Below, piece after piece: positions 26,007-34,158 of a stretch of DNA of 64,000 nucleotides. Made by a program: the position numbers and the translations under genes. The first letter of the stretch is position 1. Each line of letters begins with the position of its first letter. The stretch is taken from the NCBI RefSeq assembly GCF_023016005.1, contig NZ_JALKAZ010000001.1, positions 2,232,001 to 2,296,000 of the forward strand, read 5' to 3'. The notes under the pieces were generated by a model that saw only the letters and a list, made by a program, of their open reading frames with translations, had not been told where the DNA came from and searched no databases. Source of the DNA: Erythrobacter sp. F6033 (lineage in GTDB: Bacteria; Pseudomonadota; Alphaproteobacteria; Sphingomonadales; Sphingomonadaceae).

Positions 26007-26210
26007 TTATACTGCGACTTTTTCGCAAGAAGCAGCGACACCTGCGAGAGCCCGTTCTTGATCGATGATTTCGCCCGCTTTTCCAAGGCATTGGCCGCAA
26101 TTGGGCCGTTTTCCCAAGCACGCATAGGTCGCCTCTGCATCGCCGCCGCTCGTCAAAGCCGCCTTACGAAGGTCCGTTTCACGGATTGCGTTGCAAATGC
26201 AGATATACAT
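26007..26210 (-). CDS. bfd: Bacterioferritin-associated ferredoxin Bfd
   Basis: This 67-residue [2Fe-2S] protein has ligands Cys4 and Cys6 in MYICICNAI and Cys38 and Cys41 in RPNCGQCL, the typical Bfd spacing. Bfd passes electrons to bacterioferritin haem to reduce and mobilise stored iron. It is the first gene before bfr. A Fur-like palindrome lies 46-60 bp upstream of its start, which fits Bfd induction during iron shortage. Confidence 0.93.
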   Translation of the reverse strand: MYICICNAIRETDLRKAALTSGGDAEATYACLGKRPNCGQCLGKAGEIIDQERALAGVAASCEKVAV

Positions 26211-26255
26211 TGGGCTTAAGAATCACTCCTGCGAAGCGTTTGCAAAAGCAATTTA

Positions 26256-26270
26256 TGAGAATTATTCTCA
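26256..26270. promoter_or_regulatory. Fur-like box upstream of bfd
   Basis: TGAGAATTATTCTCA is a perfect 7-1-7 palindrome, the same layout as the Fur consensus TGATAATnATTATCA with one change per arm. It sits 46 bp upstream of the bfd start codon in an AT-rich gap. Either Fur or a Fur-family relative is the probable binder. Confidence 0.7.
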
Positions 26271-26338
26271 ATAGCAAGGGGCATGTGCAGTTTTTTTGGT
26301 TACAACACCGCCTCTGCTCCCACGCGAAAGAAGCGACT

Positions 26339-27634
26339 TTACCGCTTTAACGGAAAGATCTTGCCATAGGTCAGGCATCGCCACAGCCATTCAAGCGGAC
26401 CATAACGATACCGATCAAGCCACGGCTTTGACCAAACGAGCATCAGTCCGCAGGTAAACAGCATCACGATGTAAAGCTGCGGGCGGGTAAGCTCACCGAA
26501 TAGCCCCAGCGCCCAGCCCTGAAACACAAACAGCAAGACGATCGATGTCCCGATATAATTTGTGAAAGCGGCGCGGCCCGCCGCCCTGACCCGTTCAGCA
26601 AACCAGCCGTTCCAACCAGATGAATATTCAACCATCAACGCCGCCATTCCCAGCATCATCAGGAATTGCGGAACAGCGGTCCATCCAACGAATGCCGCCA
26701 GCATCGCATAGTAGGTAAAGCCCACGGATTTCAGCCAGAGTCCAAGGCCAAGATACCAAGCAGCGCCAACCGCCAATCCGATCCAGCCCCAGAGCCGCAT
26801 TTTTCGCGACGAGAAACCGCCACTGAAAAAGCCCATCCGATACAGCGCCACGCCCAGCAACATCAGAGGCAGCGTTTCCAAGGCAAACAGCAGCACATTC
26901 CCAATCGGGTCAGCCCAGTGTTCAGAGACCCGGTGAGCGACCTGCGCTCCATAGTCCCCCGACTGGATGAGCTCGGCTTCAACCGCGCTATCCTTCAACG
27001 CGACATCCTTTGCCGCATTCATGCCGTCTCTCATTTCTAGAAACGGTGCTGTTTCCCCCATGCTCGTATCGGCGGCCAGATACGGCATCGAAAGCATCGC
27101 TGCATACAGAATGGCGCCCGAGATATAACCAAGGAGACCCATCACAAACTGGGTCTTTGCCGCCCATTTCAGGCATGGAACCACCACGAACCCGATCAGC
27201 GCATAATACATCAGAATATCGCCGTACCAGATCAGGAAAAAGTGGATCAGGCCGAAAAGCAGGAGAGCGAAAAGGCGCCACATCTGGCGCCAGCGGGTTC
27301 CGCCCCGCGCCCATGTCCGCTCCATGAACAGATACATTCCCGCGCCGAAGAGCAACGTGAACAGCGCACGCATCTTGCCATCAATCAGCACGAATTGGGC
27401 AATCAAGAGCCACTCGGACGTTTCACCGTGCGGGGTGAGAAAAGCCTCGGGGAACATATAGGCCGCAGTCGGCTGTCCAAACGCGACGATGTTTGCCGCG
27501 AGGATACCCATCACCGCGATCCCACGGATGAAATCTAGGCTGGATATACGTTCCTGAATAGAAACAGGCGCGATTTCCGCTACTGCGTCTTCCGCAATAT
27601 CTTCTGCGGCTGCCACGGCTGGAGCGTCGCTCAT
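26339..27634 (-). CDS. DUF418 (YeiB-like) membrane protein
   Basis: The 431-residue integral membrane protein has about nine to ten helices. The N-terminal phrase ISSLDFIRGIAVMGILAANIV and the C-terminal PGPLEWLWR-like sequence (YGPLEWLWRCLTYG) are the hallmark ends of DUF418/YeiB proteins, which are related to acyltransferase-type membrane proteins. About 25 acidic, Ala-rich residues precede the first helix. Function in the family is not settled. The gene is monocistronic by spacing. Confidence 0.85.
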   Translation of the reverse strand: MSDAPAVAAAEDIAEDAVAEIAPVSIQERISSLDFIRGIAVMGILAANIVAFGQPTAAYMFPEAFLTPHGETSEWLLIAQFVLIDGKMRALFTLLFGAGMYLFMERTWARGGTRWRQMWRLFALLLFGLIHFFLIWYGDILMYYALIGFVVVPCLKWAAKTQFVMGLLGYISGAILYAAMLSMPYLAADTSMGETAPFLEMRDGMNAAKDVALKDSAVEAELIQSGDYGAQVAHRVSEHWADPIGNVLLFALETLPLMLLGVALYRMGFFSGGFSSRKMRLWGWIGLAVGAAWYLGLGLWLKSVGFTYYAMLAAFVGWTAVPQFLMMLGMAALMVEYSSGWNGWFAERVRAAGRAAFTNYIGTSIVLLFVFQGWALGLFGELTRPQLYIVMLFTCGLMLVWSKPWLDRYRYGPLEWLWRCLTYGKIFPLKR

Positions 27635-27739
27635 GATATATTCCCCAAATGATCCCTGCCTCTAATCTAGCAGGGCCTCACATGAGGGAAAGCGATATAT
27701 CAAAGCGCCACGATCATGCCGCTAAATCAAAGCGATAAA

Positions 27740-28735
27740 TTAGGGCTTGGCGACGATGCAGCCCTGCCCTTGCCGCTTGAGCGAGGCGCAAGCAGCGGTG
27801 GCTTCGGCGCGCGAGGCAAATCCGACAGCCTGTAGGCGGGTTACTTTACCGCCGGGCACAAGGACTTTGCGCGTGCCCGATAGAGCAGGATTGCCGGAGA
27901 GCTTTGTCCAAAGGCGATCTGCATTGCTGGACACACCGAATGCGCCGAGCTGAACTTTCCACTTGCCCCCAGAATGCGAACGCTGAGTTGCTGGCAGAGG
28001 TGCAGGAGCGCTTGGCCGCGCGACTGGCACCGGCATTGAAACGGCAGCGATGCGTGTGGGCTGAGCCACGGGTGCTGGCGACGAAGCAGGCGTGCGCGTT
28101 GCAAGGTCAACTGCTGCCAATTCGGCTGAACGGCGCTTTCCTGCCTCGATTTCAATCTCGCGCGCGACAATTTGCGCCTTCTGGCGATCTTCGTCAGGCA
28201 CATACTGATCCATCTGCGACAACGCCGCCCGTGCTTGCGGCAGATCTGCGGACTGAGCCAGGGTTAGAAACGCATACGCCCTGACCCAATCTTTATCGGC
28301 ATAATCGCCGTTGAAATGGGCAAGGCCCAAAACATATTGCGCACGCGGATCCCCGCGTTCAGCAGCGGCCGTGATAAGCGGCATGGCGTTTCGTTGCTCG
28401 CCCTGCTGGAACAGCAGCAGGCCATAATTGTCGGCAGCTTTCACATGCCCTTTTTCAGCAGCCTCAGCGTAGAGCTGTTTCGCACGTGACACATCTGCTG
28501 CAACACCGCGGCCAAGACGGTATGCCTGGGCCATATTGAACAAAGCATCGGGGTCACCTGCACGCGCAGGCTCCTGCCATTCGGCAACAGCGCGGTTAAA
28601 GTCTCCGGCGCTCCATGCATCCACGCCCGCTTTTACATCAGCCAGCGCCGGGCCAGCGATCAAAGCCAAGCCAGCTGCACCGATTAATGCGGTACTGCGG
28701 ATCAATCCGGATGAGTCTTTGATGCGTTTTGCCAT
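27740..28735 (-). CDS. Exported Sel1-repeat protein with C-terminal SPOR domain
   Basis: This 331-residue precursor has a signal peptide (about 1-32, ending GPALA), Sel1/TPR-type repeats over about 38-190 (ALFNMAQAYRLGRGVAADVSRAKQLYAEAAEKG is one unit), and a Pro/Ala linker. A SPOR domain lies at about 253-331 (KWKVQLGAFGVSSNADRLWTKL). SPOR domains bind denuded glycans at the division septum, so the protein is probably periplasmic and septal. It is transcribed divergently from the ParA gene, and its architecture mirrors the TPR-SPOR lipoprotein at the far end of that cluster. Confidence 0.85.
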   Translation of the reverse strand: MAKRIKDSSGLIRSTALIGAAGLALIAGPALADVKAGVDAWSAGDFNRAVAEWQEPARAGDPDALFNMAQAYRLGRGVAADVSRAKQLYAEAAEKGHVKAADNYGLLLFQQGEQRNAMPLITAAAERGDPRAQYVLGLAHFNGDYADKDWVRAYAFLTLAQSADLPQARAALSQMDQYVPDEDRQKAQIVAREIEIEAGKRRSAELAAVDLATRTPASSPAPVAQPTRIAAVSMPVPVARPSAPAPLPATQRSHSGGKWKVQLGAFGVSSNADRLWTKLSGNPALSGTRKVLVPGGKVTRLQAVGFASRAEATAACASLKRQGQGCIVAKP

Positions 28736-28875
28736 GTGCAGTGCGCTCCTGAATATAAAGCCAACCCTTAGGTCGCGTGGCGATTATCTCGCGTTGTCCG
28801 CACTATAGTGAACAAACAGTTAGGATTTCGTTGCCGCCTTTTTTGCCTCGGGAAGCGCCGATTGCAGCCGCGTCG

Positions 28876-28890
28876 TTAACCTAAAATTAG
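28876..28890. promoter_or_regulatory. Possible CtrA-type half-sites between the SPOR gene and parA
   Basis: TTAA-N7-TTAG differs from the CtrA consensus TTAA-N7-TTAA by one base. It lies in the 203-230 bp divergent gap. ChpT in this window shows the CtrA pathway exists, but a match this short is weak evidence. Confidence 0.25.
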
Positions 28891-28965
28891 GGGTAGTCTG
28901 CGATCTCAAGGTCACTCAGTCGCAATTGAGCGGCACAAATGGTCACAATTAGGGGGACCCTGGCG

Positions 28966-29685
28966 TTGCGTGTACTCGCTTTGGCATCACAGAAAGGTGG
29001 ATCGGGTAAAACGACCCTTTCCGGACATCTGGCCGTACAGGCTCAGCGCGCAGGCGCTGGCCCGGTCGTACTCATTGACATTGACCCTCAAGGTTCATTG
29101 GCTGATTGGTGGAATGAACGCGAAGCGGAATATCCCGCTTTTGCGCAAACCACCGTTTCACGCCTCGCAAATGACCTTGCTGTTCTGCGTCAACAAGGTT
29201 TCAAACTGGCGGTCATTGATACGCCGCCCGCGATCACAATGGCTATTCAGTCGGTGATCAGCGTTGCGGAACTTATCGTAGTACCGACCCGCCCAAGTCC
29301 TCACGATTTGCGCGCTGTTGGTGCAACTGTTGATCTTTGCGAACGCGCTGGCAAACCGCTGGTCTTCGTAGTCAACGGTGCAACGCCAAAGGCGAAAATC
29401 ACATCGGAAGCCGCCGTCGCGCTGTCGCAGCACGGCACTGTTGCTCCGATCACTCTTCACCATCGCACAGATTTCGCAGCCTCTATGATTGATGGCCGCA
29501 CAGTGATGGAAGTCGAACCGGAAGGCCGCAGCGCCGCCGAACTGACTGCGCTCTGGAAGTATATTTCAGACCGTCTTGAAAAGAATTTCCGACGCACTGT
29601 CTTCGCCGCACCTCCGGGTGGTGGTCAGCCGCAAGCTGCCGCCGCGCGTCAGGGTGGTGGTTTCGGCCGCCGGGTCGCTCAGTAA
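28966..29685 (+). CDS. Orphan ParA/MinD-family ATPase
   Basis: The 239-residue ATPase has the deviant Walker A with signature lysine (LASQKGGSGKTT), the A' motif VVLIDIDPQGSLADWW and Walker B LAVIDTPPA. It has no N-terminal HTH, so it is the short ParA type used for plasmid partition (type Ib) and for protein-cargo positioning. The last 30 residues are Gly/Gln-rich. TTG at 28966 is preferred because AGGGGGA lies 8-9 bases upstream and MRVLALASQKGG is the usual start; ATG at 28939 lacks a ribosome site. No ParB or parS is seen; the next gene is a ribbon-helix-helix-like protein. Confidence 0.87.
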   Translation: MRVLALASQKGGSGKTTLSGHLAVQAQRAGAGPVVLIDIDPQGSLADWWNEREAEYPAFAQTTVSRLANDLAVLRQQGFKLAVIDTPPAITMAIQSVISVAELIVVPTRPSPHDLRAVGATVDLCERAGKPLVFVVNGATPKAKITSEAAVALSQHGTVAPITLHHRTDFAASMIDGRTVMEVEPEGRSAAELTALWKYISDRLEKNFRRTVFAAPPGGGQPQAAAARQGGGFGRRVAQ

Positions 29686-29700
29686 AAGGCTGTTCGAACC

Positions 29701-30291
29701 ATGTCCGAAGCCAGCTTTGCCTCTCTAAACCCGGCTCTGCTCGCTCGTAAGGGCGGGGCGAAGCCTGCCATGCGTCCACAACTTGCCCCGCTTCCGGAAG
29801 ATCCGGCGGCGATGGCGGCTATGGCAGACGAACAGCTCGAAGATCTCGGCTGGAACGACATGGGTAGCGAAAACGCAGAGAACGAGAATTCGGATGCCGA
29901 AACCGGCGCCGATGTTGTCTCGATCACGGCGAGCGCAGCCAATGAAGACGTCATCGAGGCGCCTAGTCCGATTGTGCGTCGCCAGCAAAAAGACCTGTCC
30001 GAACGCGTGCTTGCCGATGCGGCAATGCCAGCGAACGAAGAGGTCACGGCCGAGCCAGTCAAACCGGTCAAACGCAAAGCCAAGAAGGCAGCGAAGGCCA
30101 AGAAATCAAAGGCATCCGGCAAACGTGCGGCGTTCACGCTGCGACTTGACGCCGACCGTCATCTCAAACTGCGTCTGGCATCGACCATGAAAGGTGTGAG
30201 CGCACAAGCGTTCGTCACCGATGCGCTGGACGCAATGCTTACCGAATTTGAAGAACTTGATGCGCTCGCCGAGCGTATGAAACGCACCTAA
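29701..30291 (+). CDS. Ribbon-helix-helix-like protein linked to ParA
   Basis: This 196-residue protein starts 16 bp after the ParA gene. Its first 110 residues are acidic and probably disordered (NPALLARKGGAKPAMRPQ near the start is the only patterned part). A lysine-rich hinge follows at about 121-142. The C-terminus (about 143-190) looks like an RHH DNA-binding unit: a strand AAFTLRLD, then helices DADRHLKLRLASTMKG and SAQAFVTDALDAMLTEF. In type Ib partition an RHH protein is the ParA partner, so this is probably the adaptor of the neighbouring ATPase. The assignment of the fold is by eye. Confidence 0.7.
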   Translation: MSEASFASLNPALLARKGGAKPAMRPQLAPLPEDPAAMAAMADEQLEDLGWNDMGSENAENENSDAETGADVVSITASAANEDVIEAPSPIVRRQQKDLSERVLADAAMPANEEVTAEPVKPVKRKAKKAAKAKKSKASGKRAAFTLRLDADRHLKLRLASTMKGVSAQAFVTDALDAMLTEFEELDALAERMKRT

Positions 30292-30315
30292 GCGATACGA
30301 TAGGGAACCAAGACA

Positions 30316-31722
30316 ATGGCCATGACAAAGCAAAGCAGCACCAAGAGCCGCATTAGCACGCCGAAAATCGGCCTTGTCGTCACGACAGCGCTCGCAAGCG
30401 TCGTTCTTTCGGGCTGCACCACGTCTGCCGCAGCTCCAGCTGCGACTTCCTTTAACAAAGCGCAGGTCGCGCTTGAAAAGGGTCAGGTTGATAAGGCCAT
30501 CGCTTTTGCGGAAGAGGCTGTTTACGCCGAACCTCGCAATTCCGGTTTCCGCGCCATGCTTGGCGCTGCCTATCTTGAATCGGGTCGCTTCCAATCGGCA
30601 GCGACCAGCTTCGAAGACGCGCTTGAACTCGGTGACGAAGATCCTCGTACTGTTCTCAGCTATTCGCTTGCAAAAGTGGCACTGGGTCAGAACAAGGCCG
30701 CACTGGCCAAGCTCAGCGATTGGGAACGCGCAATCAATCCAGCAGATTACGGTCTGGCCGTTGCGCTTGCCGGCAATCCAGAGCGCGGCATTCACGTGCT
30801 GACGAACACTCTCCGCGAAGGTCAGAACACCGCTAAGGTGCGTCAGAACCTAGCCTATACTTATGCACTTGCCGGAAACTGGCGTGCTGCCCGTGTTATG
30901 GCTGCAGAAGATGTGCCGGTCGACCAGCTCGATGGCCGCCTTTCAGATTGGGCTTCCAATGCCCGTCCAGAAGACTACCAGGTCCGCGTTGCGAACCTGC
31001 TCAATGTCACTCCGGTTTCAGACGGCGGTCAGCCGCAGCGTCTTGCGCTAGCAAATTTCCCAAGCCAGCAAATGATGGTCGCAGAATCCGAAGCGCAAGC
31101 TCCGGTTAAAACTGCTCAGGCCGCTCCAGCATTGGCAACGGTTCCGAATTCGGCAGCAACGTTGACTGATACCTCGGCAGGCCTCAAACGTGCAGCGCCA
31201 AGCCGTCCTGTACGCGTCGCCGCAGCAACTCCCGTTCCCGCTCCCAAAGCAAAGCCTGCTCCAGCAGCAGTCGCCAAACCAGTGAGCAAGCCTGCACCGC
31301 GCTTTGTTTCAAAAGCGGTCGTGCAAGACGTTTCAAAGTCATTCGCGGCACCGGCAGCTGACGCTCCGACACGCGTCGAAAAGAAATCGTCGCAGCGCCG
31401 CATGGCCGTCGCAGCCAAACCAGCTGGCACACACCTCGTCCAACTTGGCAGCTTTAGCAAGCGCTCTGTTGCCGAAGCAAAATGGGACGAAATTCAGCGT
31501 AAGCACCCTGAGCTGAAGGGTCACGATGTTGTCATCACCGAAGCTCGCGTGAACGGAAAAACATACTTCCGTGTAGCAGCGGCTGGCTTCACATCGAAAA
31601 GCGCGCGCAGCATGTGCGGCTCTGTCAAATCTGCCGGTCGCGGTTGCTTTGCCTATGCCGCATCAAGTCCACCAAAAGGCGCGGTTGATCGCGGTGTCCG
31701 CATCGCAGCGCGTACACGCTAA
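30316..31722 (+). CDS. TPR lipoprotein with C-terminal SPOR domain
   Basis: The 468-residue protein has a lipoprotein signal ending LSGC (Cys34) and tetratricopeptide repeats over about 45-210 (KAQVALEKGQVDKAIAFAEEAV, then AMLGAAYLESGRFQSAATSFEDAL). A Pro/Ala/Lys-rich linker with proline-alanine repeats follows. The SPOR domain is at about 375-450 (HLVQLGSFSKRSVAEAKWDEI). It is thus tethered to a membrane and able to bind septal peptidoglycan. It is the third gene of the parA run, 24 bp after the RHH-like gene, and ends at a strong terminator. Confidence 0.85.
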   Translation: MAMTKQSSTKSRISTPKIGLVVTTALASVVLSGCTTSAAAPAATSFNKAQVALEKGQVDKAIAFAEEAVYAEPRNSGFRAMLGAAYLESGRFQSAATSFEDALELGDEDPRTVLSYSLAKVALGQNKAALAKLSDWERAINPADYGLAVALAGNPERGIHVLTNTLREGQNTAKVRQNLAYTYALAGNWRAARVMAAEDVPVDQLDGRLSDWASNARPEDYQVRVANLLNVTPVSDGGQPQRLALANFPSQQMMVAESEAQAPVKTAQAAPALATVPNSAATLTDTSAGLKRAAPSRPVRVAAATPVPAPKAKPAPAAVAKPVSKPAPRFVSKAVVQDVSKSFAAPAADAPTRVEKKSSQRRMAVAAKPAGTHLVQLGSFSKRSVAEAKWDEIQRKHPELKGHDVVITEARVNGKTYFRVAAAGFTSKSARSMCGSVKSAGRGCFAYAASSPPKGAVDRGVRIAARTR

Positions 31723-31748
31723 ACCAGATTTACAGTTTTCAGCGAGAC

Positions 31749-31782
31749 TGCCCTCGGAGCGCGAGCTCCGGGGGCATTTTTT
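31749..31782 (+). terminator. Rho-independent terminator of the parA cluster
   Basis: A 12-bp stem (31749-31760 with 31765-31776, with one G-T pair) and a GCGA loop are followed by TTTTTT. It overlaps the stop region of the convergent pyrC-like gene by two bases. Confidence 0.92.
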
Positions 31783-33010
31783 ATATCTGAACGCCGCCTT
31801 TGAAGAGAGCCTTCACCCGGCCCTGAACGCCTTGGCGATCAAACGGGGTATTATCGGAATTCGCCTCCATTTTGGTCCGGTCGACGAACCAGGGGGCGTC
31901 AGGGTCAATGATCGCGATGTCTGCTTCAAACCCTTCAATCAACGCGCCAGCTTTCACTCCCAGCAATCCGGCCGGATTGGCTGCGAGCAGTTTGAGAGCG
32001 CGAGCCGTACCGATCACATCATCTCGGACCAGCCCGAGCGTCATCGCCAGAAGAGTTGCTGCGCCGGCCATTCCCGGATCGGCATCGGCGAATGGCAAAC
32101 GCTTGCCCTCTGGACCGCGAGGATCATGGCCGCTGCAAATGACATCGACGACGCCATCGGCAATCGCCTCGCGTGCAGCCAGGCGATCCGCTTCGCTGCG
32201 TAGTGGCGGAGACAAGCGGGTGAATGTGCGGAAGTCGGCGCTGGCGAGATCGGACAGCATGAAATGCGCCGGAGTGATCCCGCAGGTCACGTTCACCCCG
32301 CGAGCTTTCGCATCTCGTACCAGTTCAAACCCCCGCGCGGTCGTAACCTGACGGAAATGCACCCTCGCCCCGCTCATTTCTGCCAGCGCGATGTCGCGGG
32401 CAAGAGCGAGAGTTTCGGCCTCTGCTGGGGCGCTTGGAAGACCAAGCCTTGTGGCGATCTCTCCGGCGGTCGCCGCCGCTGCGCCTGTCAGATTGCCATC
32501 TTCGGGATGGGATACGACAACCAGATCGAGCATTGCCGCATATTGCAGCAGCCTCAGCATCACACCGCTATCTGCGATCCAGCTGCGCCCCGTCGCGACG
32601 CCGCGCGCGCCGGCATCTTTCATAAGAGCAATTTCGGCGAGCGCCTTGCCTTCTAGGCCGGACGTTGCCGCTCCCAATGGATGAACCCAAAGATCGGGCT
32701 TCCCGCTTTTGGCGATAAAGTTCACGCGGCTTGGATAATCGAGAGGCGGCGATTGATCGGGCATCAATGCCGCACGGGTGATCCCGCCGAAATGAAAAGC
32801 AGGTTTGTCGATTGCAAACACACCAAGATCGACAAGGCCCGGTGCGATCAGCTTACCTCTTGCGTCGTAGGTTTCGTCGCCATCTTGCGCGCTGACATCC
32901 GCGCCCAAAGCGGCAATCGTGCCATCAACAATGCGGAGAGCACCTTTGATAATCCCCTCTGGCGTGACAAGCTGGCCATTGGCGATGGTGAGAGGCTTAG
33001 CCTGTTTCAT
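31781..33010 (-). CDS. Dihydroorotase homologue lacking the HxH metal motif (probable non-catalytic PyrC')
   Basis: The 409-residue amidohydrolase-fold protein aligns with dihydroorotases, but the family's first metal motif D-x-H-x-H is replaced: residues 61-65 read DLGVF after LIAPGLV. The last catalytic block also departs from the usual DHAPH pattern ([12 protein letters not shown]). In Pseudomonas and relatives such a pseudo-dihydroorotase (PyrC' or PyrX) is a structural partner of aspartate transcarbamoylase. Here the gene overlaps pyrB by four bases (ATGA), which fits this role. An active PyrC must then be encoded elsewhere. It is usually auto-annotated simply as pyrC. Confidence 0.8.
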   Translation of the reverse strand: MKQAKPLTIANGQLVTPEGIIKGALRIVDGTIAALGADVSAQDGDETYDARGKLIAPGLVDLGVFAIDKPAFHFGGITRAALMPDQSPPLDYPSRVNFIAKSGKPDLWVHPLGAATSGLEGKALAEIALMKDAGARGVATGRSWIADSGVMLRLLQYAAMLDLVVVSHPEDGNLTGAAAATAGEIATRLGLPSAPAEAETLALARDIALAEMSGARVHFRQVTTARGFELVRDAKARGVNVTCGITPAHFMLSDLASADFRTFTRLSPPLRSEADRLAAREAIADGVVDVICSGHDPRGPEGKRLPFADADPGMAGAATLLAMTLGLVRDDVIGTARALKLLAANPAGLLGVKAGALIEGFEADIAIIDPDAPWFVDRTKMEANSDNTPFDRQGVQGRVKALFKGGVQI

Positions 33011-34023
33011 GCCCAGCCCTCCACCTTGCGCGCGCTGCGCGTGAGAATATCGAGACAGGCCATCCGGATTGCGACGCCCATTTCAACCTGCTGTGTGATG
33101 ATTGACCGGTCGAGCAAGTCGGCGACTTCGCTGTCGATCTCGACGCCGCGGTTCATAGGGCCCGGATGCATAACAATCGCTTCGGGTGCAGCTTTCTGAA
33201 GCCGCGCTTTCGTAAGCCCGTAGAGGTGATGATATTCGCGCTCAGACGGGATGAATTGACCAGACATTCGCTCCGATTGAAGTCGCAACATCATAACAAC
33301 ATCCGCGCCCGACAATGCTGCGTCAAAGTCGTAGAATGGCTCCGCGCCGACCGCTTCGATCCCTGCAGGCATTAAAGCAGGCGGAGCGCATACTCGCACT
33401 CTCGCACCCAGCGCTTGAAGGCAGAGAATGTTGGAGCGCGCGACCCGGCTGTGAAGAATATCCCCGCAGATCGTGATCGTCATGCCGGTAAAGTCTTCGC
33501 CGCTCTCCCCGCGCTCTTTCAGCTTATGTCGTAGTGCAAGTGCGTCGAGCAGCGCCTGTGTAGGATGTTCGTGCTGGCCATCGCCTGCATTGAGAACCGG
33601 GCAGTCAACTTTGTCCGCGATCAGCTGGGTTGCGCCGCTTGATCCGTGGCGGATGACAATGGCATCCGCGCGCATCGCATTCAACGTGATCGCGGTATCG
33701 ATCAGCGTCTCCCCCTTTTTCACCGAACTTTGCGCGGCATGCATATTGACCACATCCGCGCCCAATCGCTTGCCCGCGATCTCAAAACTCAGCAGCGTTC
33801 TGGTGGAGTTTTCGAAGAAGGCGTTGATGATTGTCATCCCGCTCAGCAGCCCGGCATGCTTGGCGCTTTGGCGGTTCAGATCCACCCATTGCTCTGCCTG
33901 ATCGAGCAGATAGAAGATTTCATGTCGCTCTAGCTGACCGATGCCGGTGAGATCGCGATGCGGGAATGCCAGACGACCCGCTGGAAAGCGGTTTTGCGCC
34001 TGTGAAGAATCCGAAGCTGTCAT
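33007..34023 (-). CDS. pyrB: Aspartate carbamoyltransferase catalytic chain
   Basis: This 338-residue enzyme joins carbamoyl phosphate and aspartate in pyrimidine synthesis. The carbamoyl-phosphate loop FFENSTRT follows the second strand, and the aspartate domain has [10 protein letters not shown] and the later [12 protein letters not shown]. Start choice: ATG at 34023 ([10 protein letters not shown]) with AAAGG about ten bases upstream; ATG at 34032 is possible. It is the first gene of a two-gene overlapping operon with the pseudo-dihydroorotase. No regulatory PyrI chain is seen, consistent with the PyrB-PyrC' dodecamer type. Confidence 0.95.
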   Translation of the reverse strand: MTASDSSQAQNRFPAGRLAFPHRDLTGIGQLERHEIFYLLDQAEQWVDLNRQSAKHAGLLSGMTIINAFFENSTRTLLSFEIAGKRLGADVVNMHAAQSSVKKGETLIDTAITLNAMRADAIVIRHGSSGATQLIADKVDCPVLNAGDGQHEHPTQALLDALALRHKLKERGESGEDFTGMTITICGDILHSRVARSNILCLQALGARVRVCAPPALMPAGIEAVGAEPFYDFDAALSGADVVMMLRLQSERMSGQFIPSEREYHHLYGLTKARLQKAAPEAIVMHPGPMNRGVEIDSEVADLLDRSIITQQVEMGVAIRMACLDILTRSARKVEGWA

Positions 34024-34158
34024 TAAAGCCATGCCTTTAGTCGAGCCGTATCTGTCACTCAACCCATTGCGCGAAGCCTATGGCATGGAATTTCATGCAA
34101 ATGGTGGTTAGGTGGGGTGAACAAGCGCGGCTAAGGTGCCGCCAAAGGGGCTAAATCT

